From: Prorocentrum cordatum | Taxonomy: Eukaryota; Sar; Dinophyceae; Prorocentrales; Prorocentraceae | Length of the DNA: 64,000 nucleotides | Direction of reading: 5' to 3' | Assembly: GCA_963575745.1 (NCBI GenBank) | Contig: CAUYUJ010009535.1 | Coordinates: 1 to 64,000, forward strand | Shown: one piece after another, positions 32,676-42,600 of the stretch | Position numbering within the stretch: position 1 is the stretch's first letter | How the letters are laid out: each line of letters begins with the position of its first letter | Notes under the pieces: model-generated | Told to the model about the DNA's origin: nothing | Database searches by the model: none | The model's input: the letters and a program-made list of their open reading frames with translations, nothing else | Position numbers and translations under genes: made by a program

Positions 32676-33393
32676 GCCCTCGCCAATTAACGCGAGCGAT
32701 ACCAGGCACCGGCAGGTGGGCGGATGGCGCGGTGCCGTGCTCGTCGGGGCGCGGCCCCCACCGCCCCTGCGGCAGGATCGGTCAGCCTCGCATCAGGAGA
32801 TCGGACGAGGTCGGGACGCGAGTCGGATCCAGCCGCATCGGCACGGAGTCGGGACCAGATCGGAGTCGGGACCGGAGCGGGGCCGGAGGGGTGCCCCCCC
32901 CCTCTCTTTCGTCCGGCCCGGACCATGGAGGCCACAGGTCCGTCCCCAGAGCCTGCAGCGCCACGAGCCTCCGGGGCTCGCGGCCAGGAGGGGGCCACGG
33001 GGCGCTCCCGTCCGCAGTCGGCCAACGAGAAACGATGCCCGTGCGGGTGACCTCCTCCCGGAGAGCGGTCTGGGCGCTGCTCACTGCGGGGGGGCGAAGA
33101 CACGTTCGGCGGTGGACAAACCTCCCTTTAATAGACGGCCTGGGACCGAAACCGACGGACCTGGACCCGCAAAAATGACGGCCGCGACGCCCTCTCGCGA
33201 ACCGAAAACGGCCAAGTCACTAGTCGACGTCAGGGTAGGAGGTTCGTCAATCTCCGACACGAGCACCTTTCGTGCTCCTTTTGGGACCCAGGCGTGTCCC
33301 TTCCGAGGCCCCTGCGGGACTCCAGAGGCGCATCTTGCGTCACTCGCCCAGTCATCGCCCCCCCCTATTACGCCACGCTGGAGCAGTGCGGTC

Positions 33394-33570
33394 CTAGCTT
33401 TGCGTCAGGGTGCCTCGCTGGATCACTGCCGCCACGTCTGCTGCAAGGTGGTACTCGGCGTCGAGGAACTGTGGAAACACCGTATGTAGCAATAGTGTAG
33501 TCAAGGCTTCATGTTCGCCTGCCCTTGCCCCCGCGACCATGCCAAGACTATCTGCAACCAAAGCGCCCAT
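33394..33570 (-). CDS. Short clean ORF, probable terminal exon
   Basis: 58 codons from an ATG at 33568-33570 to a TAG at 33394-33396. The translation is clean and non-repetitive: MGALVADSLGMVAGARAGEH, then FPQFLDAEYHLAADVAAVIQ, ending RGTLTQS. An in-frame TAA lies 9-12 bases upstream, so either the ATG is the start or this is an exon entered by splicing. Upstream on the same strand, another frame (33628-33813) carries VLDSITLAIGASFSRGRR and SELLVEER, which could be the preceding exon across an intron of about 55 nt. No domain is recognised. Confidence 0.4.
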   Translation of the reverse strand: MGALVADSLGMVAGARAGEHEALTTLLLHTVFPQFLDAEYHLAADVAAVIQRGTLTQS

Positions 33571-33914
33571 ACATCGACGTTACTTCTCGTGCAAGTAGCC
33601 AGCAAAACTTGTCGGGCGTTTGTGCCTTCATCTCTCTTCCACAAGAAGCTCACTCGTAGCCCTCCTCCCACGACTGAAAGATGCACCAATAGCCAGTGTA
33701 ATCGAGTCAAGCACGGCTCCGGCCGACCGAAAACGCTGACATTGTTGGGGTCGACTGTGTGAGGCAGCATCGCGTGCAACATCGCAACTCAAGAAGCGCA
33801 TCCACGTCAACACCAGATGTCCTCAAATTTGCCTCCCGCGGGCCCCAAGACGGCTCCAAATGGCCTCGGAGCCTCCCAAGGAAGTCCTCAACAGGCCCAA
33901 ACCATGCAACAAAA

Positions 33915-34115
33915 CATACCCACACACACCACCCACACACACACACAGACACACTCTCACTCTCACACACACAAACACACACACACACACACACGCACAC
34001 ACACACGCACACGCACACGCACACGCACACGCACACGCACACGCACACGCACACGCACACGCACACGCACACGCACACGCACACGCACGCACGCACACAC
34101 ACACAAACGCATTCG
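33915..34115. repeat. (CA)n / (CGCACA)n microsatellite
   Basis: CA repeats passing into GCACAC hexamers over about 200 bp. It is flanked on both sides (33825-33900, 34200-34450) by CCCAAGAGGCCCC-family repeats. Confidence 0.95.
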
Positions 34116-34199
34116 TGTGTGTATACATCTGATCATTTGTGCCTTCCTGCCTTTCCGCGTTCGATCGGCGATTGAGGCCTCAAGACTATTCGAATGTAG

Positions 34200-34450
34200 C
34201 TCTAGATCTCCCCAAGGGGAATCCAATAATTGCTCAGGGCGGCCCCAAGCAGCCCCCAAGGGCGCCCAAGGGAGTCCCAGGACCCCAAGAGACGATCTGT
34301 CGGGACCCCCCAGAGGAGCAACACTCCTAGCTTTTGATCGAGGTCCTCTAAGACTGCCCCGAGAAGGCCCCCAAGGCCCCCAAGAGGGCCCCGAGAGAGC
34401 CCCCAAAGCTCCCGACATGGCCCCAGCAAGCCTGCTGAAGACTTCAATAC
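34200..34450 (-). repeat. CCCAAGAGGCCCC-family repeat
   Basis: Degenerate units around TTTTGATCGAGGTCCTCTAAG, the same internal block as at 13045 and 61488. Confidence 0.65.
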
Positions 34451-34901
34451 CGAGCGATTCGCGAAGCATTTACGGGTGATGCCTGGGCCTGCTTCGGCTC
34501 ATCTCGACTTCGGTTTGACGGCTGCCCCCCTCTTTGCTACACTGCACGCTCCCACACTGACATGAAGCGATTAAGAACTCCCCCCGGTGTTACAGTTGGC
34601 ACCGAAACGAACATTCGCCGGCCCAACGGGCCAGAGGCGTGCTAAGATCTCCGGTGACTGGATCCGCTGGCCCCCTTGTGGGGCCACCAGGCTGTAGGCA
34701 CGTGATTCGCAGTTTCCTGTACCAGTCGTAGGTTGTAGTTTCCAGTGTTACAGTTCTGCTTCTTGCTGGTTACTGTAACTAAATGACTTATTGCTGGTTA
34801 CTGTAACTAGTTGATTGACCGCGCGAGGGGGGGGAGGCCCAAACAGGATTTTTAGCGTCTCCTGGGCGCGTTGTCTGAATTGCTGGGGGGCTCGAAATCG
34901 A

Positions 34902-35640
34902 CACCCCTCACGCAGATCCGCGGGGTCAGGGTCCAAAAACACTGGGGATTTGCCACATTTCTGAAATTCGGTGCCACCCCTCACGCAGATCCGCGGGGTC
35001 AGGGTCAAAAACACAGGGGATTTGCCACATTTCTGAAATTCGGTGCCACCCCTCACGCAGATCCGCGGGGTCAGGGTCCAAAAACACAGGGATTTGCCAC
35101 ATTTCTGAAATTCGGTGCCACCCCTCACGCAGATCCGCGGGGTCAGGGTCCAAAAACACAGGGATTTGCCACATTTCTGAAATTCGGTGCCACCCCTCAC
35201 GCAGATCCGCGGGGTCAGGGTCCAAAAACACATGGGATTTGCCACATTTCTGAAATTCGGTGCCACCCCTCACGCAGATCCGCGGGGTCAGGGTCCAAAA
35301 ACACAGGGATTTGCCACATTTCTGAAATTCGGTGCCACCCCTCACGCAGATCCGCGGGTCAGGGTCCAAAAACACAAGGGATTTGCCACATTTCTGAAAT
35401 TCGGTGCCACCCCTCACGCAGATCCGCGGGGTCAGGGTCCAAAAACACAAGGGATTTGCCACATTGCTGAAATTCGGTGCCACCCCTCACGCAGATCCGC
35501 GGGGTCGGGGTCCAAAAACACATGGGATTTGCCACATTTCTGAAATCTGGCGCCACCCCTTACGCAGATCCGCGGGGTCAGGGTACAAAAACATAGGGGA
35601 TTTGCCACATTTCTGAAATTCGGTGCCACCCTTCACGCAC
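34902..35640. repeat. 72-bp tandem array, about 11 near-identical copies
   Basis: Unit: CACCCCTCACGCAGATCCGC, GGGGTCAGGGTCCAAAAACA, CAGGGATTTGCCACATTTCT, GAAATTCGGTGC. Copies differ mainly by single-base length changes in the GGGG run, implying recent expansion. The period of 72 keeps frames open without meaning. Three shorter units (CATCGCAAGGCGTGGTAACC) follow at 35648-35760. Confidence 0.95.
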
Positions 35641-35839
35641 ATCCATCGCAAGGCGTGGTAACCCAAACTGCGAGAACTCCCTCGGCCCTTTCATCGCAAG
35701 GTGTGGTAACCAAGCCCGTAAACCATACACGTCTTACCAATCGCCAGGTATGGGAACCCCTCTTGTGATCAGTTGGTTTTGCTGATTGCGAATCGGATTC
35801 GCATGAAGTTTCGATACTGCTTCACGACAGCGCCAAGGC

Positions 35840-36190
35840 CTCATGACTTAGCTCTTCCATGGCCCATTCTCCGAGAGGGGGGGCCGGCGGCAGGGGGCGA
35901 AGCCCTTACGGATATATGTATTATGATTCGCGCGCGCGGGGCGGCCCCTGGGGGTCCCCAGACGAAGGGTATCGGGCGAGAAAGCTGAGTGCGAGGTTTG
36001 CGGATGCGTCGCGGGGCTGCCTCACTTCGATGTCCCCAGAAACCAAGCTCGGGAGTTGGAGCCGCTGGCTCTTCTGCCTCGGGAACAACTGGTTCGGGGG
36101 GCAGCGCTCCGGAGTCGGAAGCTACGGGGGAGTTTGGTTCGGGAAACCACGCGATGCTGGCGTCGCCCCATTCAGCTGGGCATAAGAATA
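35840..36190 (-). pseudogene. Retroelement linker between integrase and RT
   Basis: A minus frame without stops contains AEWGDASIAWFPEPNSPV and PPEPVVPEAEEPAAPTPELG, then a basic stretch (RRIRKPRTQLSRP). Acidic, Pro/Glu-rich sequence of this kind sits between integrase and reverse transcriptase in dinoflagellate copia-like elements. It ends in ordinary sequence where the polymerase should begin. Confidence 0.45.
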
Positions 36191-36230
36191 TTAAGCCATC
36201 TTGAAGCGGGTTCTCCTTGCGGGCGAGATG

Positions 36231-37092
36231 TCAGAAACAAATCAACTCATGTGCTTCCCGGTTGCGATGTCGGGGGATACCTTCTGTAACAGGAAAAATG
36301 CAGCCTCCGTCCGAGATCGCGATGTTCTCGACATGGCAATGCTGCCCATCAGGGCGTTCGGCGCACGTGGCCGCGACGATGGCGAGGGCGAAGAATCCCC
36401 AGTAGATGCGAGTGCCACGCGGAAGGATGTGCTTCTTGAGGGATTCGCCGAATTTGACGCCATGTGACGCGTGGTCTCTGCATGCTTCCTGCGCGGCGGC
36501 AATGCCATGAAAGGGCCCAGCGGTGAAGTTGCGGCCGCCGCGCCGCGTCTGCATAGCCTCTCCCCTCCATTCATGGCCCAAGCCAGAATTATGGTGCACC
36601 GCGCAGGTACCCTGGATAACTGACTTGACAGCGCGTTCGGCCACTCCGTTGTTCTGCGGCCGATGCGGCGCGCTGGCGCCGCGCCGCCATCCCGGGGGGC
36701 GACGCGCATTAAGTGGCTCGGCGGAGGCGCCGGCGCAGACGCGCTTCGCCTCGTCGTTGGCGGCGAGAAGCTCGAGGCAGGAGCCCAGGTGGTCTCGGCG
36801 CCCTTGTGCTTCGCTGGATACGCCGCGATGGCGCGCGTAAGCTTACCCTGCGCGACCAGGGCGCACCTGGCACAATATTTGTCTGCGGCGTTATCTGCGG
36901 CGAGGACAATGTAGTCGGCGGGCAGGGCCTCACCGAATCACTCGGGCACAAATGCCTCGCATTGAACGTCCTCCTCGCGGGCTGCGTTGGCGGGCTGGGT
37001 CTGCGATGGCGTCGGCATGGCGCGTTGTGCACCAGGATGCGTGCACATACCTCGAAGTCAGGGTGATTGGGGCTGTGAGTGATGTAACGCAT
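36231..37092 (-). pseudogene. Copia-like integrase, degraded
   Basis: Integrase pieces on the minus strand in family order: a zinc-binding-like segment (THSPNHPDFEVC near 37080), a core strand with the first catalytic Asp (FGEALPADYIVLAADN, then KLTRAIAAYPAKHKGAET, about 36970-36790), and HRPQNNGVAERAVKSV near 36660-36610, which holds the catalytic Glu context NGVAER. FGESLKKHILPRGTRIYW follows. The middle Asp region is unclear and at least one frame change lies between core and C-terminal parts, so the protein is not functional as read. Confidence 0.65.
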
Positions 37093-37299
37093 GGGACCGA
37101 TGGGTGGCCGAGGTCAGCCAGGTAGCGTCGCGACGCGCATTGGCGGCGCAGACGCGGGCGCGTCCACCGGCGCAGGTGCTCGACGCGCGAGGTCGCCAGC
37201 GAAGGGCGCGGACGCGGGTGCGCCCGCCAGCGCAATTGCATCACCCACGCAGCATGTACACACAAACGGGCACGAATCATCCTGTCCATTCTGACGTGC

Positions 37300-37906
37300 G
37301 TGTGATGAAGGTCATGATGTGTGTGGCGTGGTGCACAGCGAAGGCGGTGGAATGCGTTCAAGGTTGTCGAAGTCGAGTTCTGGGATGCGGCTATTAACAA
37401 AAACCCTGTACAATTGACCGTGTGGGTCCTGTAGCAACCCAAATGTGGACCCCTAGTTTGTCGGACGTTGTCGTCTTGCACCAATTGTCCCACATTTAGT
37501 GCCGATGGGGGGCCGTCCAGCGCAACGGCTGAGCGGACAATCGCATGTGTGGCAGCTTCACGTGGATGTGTTCGTTGACGATCCTGTCGCCGCTGGCTGC
37601 TTCCAAGATGTGTCCGTGTCCTTGGTGCAGGTCAGTGGTTTCATGCGGTGAAAGACCGGCCTTATCTTGGATGTGATGGGCAGGGCCACTTTCCAAGATC
37701 CACGTCCGTGACAACGCTGTTGTGAGCCGTGTCGTAGGGGTGCACTCTGTTGCGCGCGTTGCCATCGACGCTGTGTCGATTTGCGACGGTTTGACGGGCA
37801 TCGTAGGAAGTCTGGTAGGCATCACGATGTCATCGTGCCATAATTGAGCCTCGGTCTGGCAATCACGGGGCGCCTGGGCGCTGTCTTCCGACCACCATTC
37901 GGGCAA
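37300..37906 (-). pseudogene. Copia-like protease and pre-integrase, degraded
   Basis: SRTWILESGPAHHIQDK near 37710 aligns with the retropepsin motif of copia elements, but the catalytic D-S/T-G is E-S-G here, so it is probably inactive. It is followed by a turn-rich segment (LEAASGDRIVNEHIHVKLP), then in another frame VGQLVQDDNVRQTRGPHL and LLQDPHGQLYRVFVNSRI with PELDFDNLERI, matching the gag-pre-integrase region. At least one frame shift separates the pieces. Confidence 0.6.
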
Positions 37907-38123
37907 CGGGTCGGGTGCATCAACGGGGCCGCTTTGATTGGCATGCGGTTCTTTTGACTTTTAGAGGCGTCTTTGATGGACAGTGTAGGTGATGACGTCA
38001 ATGTTGTCAAAGTCGAATCGTAGGCGTCGTGGTTGCGGATCTGTGATTACCAAAATCTTGTCACGGATCGCGCGCGTTCGGTCCTGTCGTCTGCTGAATC
38101 GCGTGGCTGCAGGAGAGCGGTAC

Positions 38124-39247
38124 CTATGGCGTGTCCAAAGTAATCGACTGTAGCCGCGGAATACGGATCGGCTTCCGCTCCTGTCGCTCCTGGTGGGGGA
38201 ACGTACTTGATGGTGGTCGCGGTTGCGGTCCCGCGACGATGATCGGGAGCGCTGCGGGGATCGCGGTGACCATCTGCGTCCCCCCCAGACTGCGCGGGCC
38301 CTGCCGCCCCCCGCGTCCTGGGGATGGCGCTCCTCGGCGTGACCAACGTGTGCCCCCCGGACTTCTTGAGCTCTGCCGCCCCATGTTGGGGGAGTATATG
38401 TTGCCCCCCGCACGTCTGGGGGAGTACCTGTTGCCCCCCGCACGTCCCAGGGCCAGGGAAGGTGTCCTGTTGCGGCTATCTTGGCTGTGTGTCCGACTGG
38501 GGCTTCGCTCGGAGGTCGTCGCGCCGAGATCGATGTGGGCGATTCGGCAGCTGTTGCCACGCTTGCAGTGTAAGGTTGGGTCCACATGGAAGCTGCATGT
38601 GGCAATGTGTGGACATTTGCATCGATCTTGTCGTGGGCAGGCGCCGTGTTTCGCGAAATCGAAACACAAATGTTGTTTGCCTTTGTCATTGGGTGACGGC
38701 TTGGAACTTCGTCCTGTAGAGGGGCGTCTTTCGCAGGCATCTCTGCCGGCAGTTGATGCTCTTCGTGGAGGTCGTAGTGTTGAACGGTTGCCAGATCCTG
38801 TGTGTAGATATTGCTCCGTTTTCCGTTCTTACAACGTCCCGACTTGAATGCAGCACAGACGACTGGCTCGTGACGACACGTTTTGTTATTGAGGTTGCGC
38901 TGGTTGCGTTTGAATCGGTGCAATTCAATAGTGGCCAGAGAACGTTCTCGTAACCAGTCGCAGGTGCAATTGGGGTCATTCGATTCCGTCTTGTTGTAGT
39001 CGCGCATGTCCTGTTTCATCCATGGATGTCAGCGGATCTGCGCTCGGAGCACTGACTCACGGATTCGAATATCCGGTGGATCACGCCATCTCAAAAATAA
39101 TGTGTCCCAATCCACAACAAACCGTTGGGGACCTTCGTCCCGCATGCGAGTCAGTTGCAGACGTTCAAAATCATGCATAGTGTCGTCGACGGCAGTGACC
39201 TTGCGGCAGTGACCTTGTAGAATTACACTATAGTCACTATAGTCCAA
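38124..39247 (-). pseudogene. Copia-like Gag with CCCH zinc fingers, degraded
   Basis: The N-terminal part (FERLQLTRMRDEGPQRFV, then VDWDTLFLRWRDPPDIRI) resembles the capsid-like segment of dinoflagellate copia Gag. A TGA at 39029-39031 interrupts it, after which the same frame continues (WMKQDMRDYNKTESNDPNC). In the next frame are two clear zinc fingers, CFDFAKHGACPRQDRC-x3-H (C-x8-C-x5-C-x3-H) and CSFHVDPTLHCKRGNSC-x3-H (C-x9-C-x5-C-x3-H). CCCH fingers instead of the usual CCHC knuckle are a feature I associate with these elements. Arg/Ser/Gly-rich sequence follows. Confidence 0.6.
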
Positions 39248-39689
39248 TAGGGTCTGGGGTATACCACTGACGCTCTACCGACATGCATACTATTCACGCA
39301 CGTGGGGTGCGAACGCCTCCCCGACCGCGAAGCTCGCTGCGACTCGAGACTGGCGTCGTGCTGCTCGATCATCTTGAGCTCGCAGGAAAGGAGAAAAGGC
39401 AGGGGGGCGCGAGGGGATGGACCGGAGGGAGGGGGGGATACAAGAGGGCTGGGGGTGGGTGGAAGGATTGGAGAAGGGACAGGCGGGGGAGAGGGGAAGG
39501 ATGGCGAAGTGGAAGTTGGGGGGATGGATGCGAAGGGCGCGCTCCGAAAGACACAAGTCCTCGCCAACATGCTTACTTGGGCTGGCTGTGGCCCACCAGT
39601 CCGTGAAACGCGTGCGCGGCTCCACGCCACCCAGTCGCTCGCCCTCCCCGCGCGCCGCGCGACCCTCCCAAGTCCCCAGACCTGGGCGG

Positions 39690-42600
39690 CCAGCAAGAGC
39701 TGCTCGCGCATGTGCGGGGTCGACCACGGGGACACGCACACGATGCCGCCGGCAACCCCGAAAGAACGCCCAGGGAACCAGACGCGTTGGCGATGCGCGT
39801 CGCTCACCGACCCTCCCGACTCCACCACGCACACAACGCCGCTCGCGTGGTCCCAGGTCATCATGTTCTCCTCAGGAACTCCCAAATGGGGTCCGAGTAG
39901 ATGGAGCCACAGGATCGCGCCGCGTCGCCGATGTATTGCCGACGATGTATCGACGGTGTATCGACGGTGTATCTGCGATGCATCGGCGCCGTCGGCGTGT
40001 AGAAAATCTGACTCCAGATCGAGCCGGATCGGCGACGCATCGATGATGCGGTGCGATCCTGCGACCCCATCTGCTCAGACCCCATTGGGAAGGCCTGGAA
40101 ATTTCCTCGCACTGCACGAAGCCAGCCACGTGCCCCATCGCCACCGCGAAGTACTTGACCAGCGACCCGCAGCAGACCTTCGGGGAAAAACATAAAGACC
40201 TCCCCGGGGCTTCGTTTCGACCAGATCTTCGACGCGAGTCCAGCCGTGGAGACGAATGCCTCCCACCAGGCAAAGGCACTGTCTCAGAACGGCGTGGTCG
40301 CAGACCGTGCGGCGACCTCGGGATCCCCAAAGACCTAACCGCCCGGTCCATCACCACACTGATTTGGGACCCTGGAGGCCCCAGTCGCCTAAGACGTCCC
40401 TGGAGAACGACACAAGTCCCAAAACCGTGCGGTGACCCCGAGTTCCCACTGACTCACCACACGGTGTGGGGGCCCCTGATAGGCGGCGACATCCGAAGCC
40501 TAACCCCACCAAGCATGAATCCTCTGGAATGGATCGCAGGCGCGCGGGGGCAGGGGTTGGATTTCGCTGCGCGCTCGACGAACTCCGAGCCCAAACCCTG
40601 CTGCCCATGAGTTGCCTGAATTGTTCATCGGCCAGGCTGCGGCTCGGATGTCGCCGCCGACCCCGAGGCATCGGAGCCTCTCCCTCGCCCGAGACCTCGG
40701 TCGGAGGGCACGCCGCTCCAAAGGGGGCACAGGACGGCCACGCCGACTGCGGCGACAGCGCCCACGGCGCCGCGCCGGGCGCGCCGCCCTCGGGCGCGCC
40801 CTCCGGCGCCCACGTCGGGCGGGCGGGCCGGTGCTCCAGCGGCCCGCTGCCCGAGGCTGGCCACCAGCGCGTGCCGCAGCCCCGCACGGCGACGAGCAAG
40901 GGAGGGCAGCCCGGGCACAGGCTGTGGCTGTTCGGCACCCCCAGGGCCCCCACCTCAGGGGAAACGTCAAGGGGTGGCCCGCACAGGGGGGGGGGGGACG
41001 GGGGAAGCATCGAGCGCAGGAATGGGCGGTGCATCGCCGAAAGATCGGCGAGTGGCCCCCGGAAGCAGAACTGCGCGTTCCTGGGCGGGGTGGGCTGTCA
41101 GGCCCGCGTCGGCGATGAGTGGGCGATTGTGGGTCGATGTGTTCCCCCCTGGGCCTATCCACCCCTGACATTGCCCCTGACGACCACGGGCTCCCCGTCC
41201 ACGAGCAGAGCCAGGCCAACGGCCCGAGGAACAAAAAACTGCACAACACACAAACCATCGGAACTCCACAATGACTCCTTGAATCGGCGCTGGACCCCCT
41301 CCCTGGCTGCCTGGCGCGCGGAGGGTGCCAGGGGCGCGCAGCGTCGATCCGAGAAACCCGCGCGGAGCACCCAACATTTGTGTTTTTTGCACTTGTTTCT
41401 TCTTCGAGATGGCGTAGCCCCGGCCCGTCATGAGGCCCTTTGTGCCGTCCACGGGGTCTATGACCCACACCCGCCCTTCGCCGGCGGCGGGGCCGCGCCC
41501 GGCGTCCACTGCCTCCAGGAACGCGTCGCGGCCCAGGCCGCCGCCACGCTGCGCGTAGAGGCCGAAGGCCAGCTCGCAGAGCGCGGGGTCCTCCCGCAAG
41601 TGGCTGGAGTCCTCCTGCCGAGGAGCGGAAACCGGCAGAAGCATCGGCCACCGTGCCTGCAAGGAGTGGGCGTGTTAGAATGATCTTCTGTTATCCCGCG
41701 AGGCTCGTTTAGTCTTTCCAGTGGCGACGCTCCCGCTCGCCGCGCGCATCGTTCAGAAAATGCCCCCCCCCCCCCCGCGCACCTCAACATTTGCTGTCCA
41801 GCGCTCTATTCCGAGACAGCTTCGAAGACAGCCAAAATGAAACCAAGACGGCCTCAGATGGCCCAAGACCACTCAAGATGCTCTCAATGGGGCCTCATGA
41901 CGGACCAAGAGGGCTCGAAGAGGCTGTCCAGGAGAGCCCGAGGAGGCAAACCCAAGACAGCCCAAAAGAGGCCCCCAAGAAATCCCCAAGCGGACCCGAA
42001 GAGGCCCCCAGGCGGCCCCCAAAAGGCGGCACCCAATCCGCCACAAGAGGCTCCGAAAACCACCACGAGGCCCCCAAGACGTCCCAAGGGAGCCGCCATG
42101 AGGCCCCCTAAGATGCTTCAAGAGACCCCGAGAAACATCACAAAAGACTCCGAGAGGCATCCAAGAAGCCTCTGGCCCACGGAGACACCCCGAGCTCTTC
42201 AAATGATGCGACGCTCCCCCAATCAGGGCAGCTCCCTTTGGCATCGCTCCTGGATGGTCTGGGATTCGCGAAGCGATAAGAAATCAAACTCATTCCTGCT
42301 ACGCTGTTGCACACGCGCTGGAGGGGAGTGCCGCAGGCAGCTGGATAACCTTTCAAAGCTCCGCGCAGATTTCTCGGATCGGCGCTGGGCCCCCCCCCCT
42401 GGCGGCGCCTCCAGCGCCGCCCCTGGAGCGCTCCGCTCGCCAAGAGGGGGGCCCAGCGCCGATCACAGAAATCAGCGCGGAACTCCGAACGTTCGCTCAT
42501 GCGACACGCAGTACGCAACATGAGGCCAAATCGAGCAGAACACACAAGGGCGAACCTTTGGGTGAACGCTGCAAATATGGAGAAAGAGACAGGAAAAGGA

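Larger units (their letters stand above)
35840..39247 (-). mobile_element. Copia-like retroelement, truncated and decayed
   Basis: Gag, protease, pre-integrase, integrase and linker follow each other in copia order on the minus strand, spread over several frames and interrupted by stops. The reverse transcriptase/RNase H part expected below 35840 is absent; plain DNA and the 72-bp array stand there instead. I found no long terminal repeats. It lies directly 3' of the bisphosphate nucleotidase gene, on the same strand. Confidence 0.65.

Noticed and set aside
34871-35483. Repeat-protein ORFs on both strands
   Set aside because: The 72-bp unit is open in several frames at once and is nearly identical at all codon positions, so it is a satellite.
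34902-35640. CRISPR array
   Set aside because: The units are contiguous with no unique spacers, and the DNA is eukaryotic.
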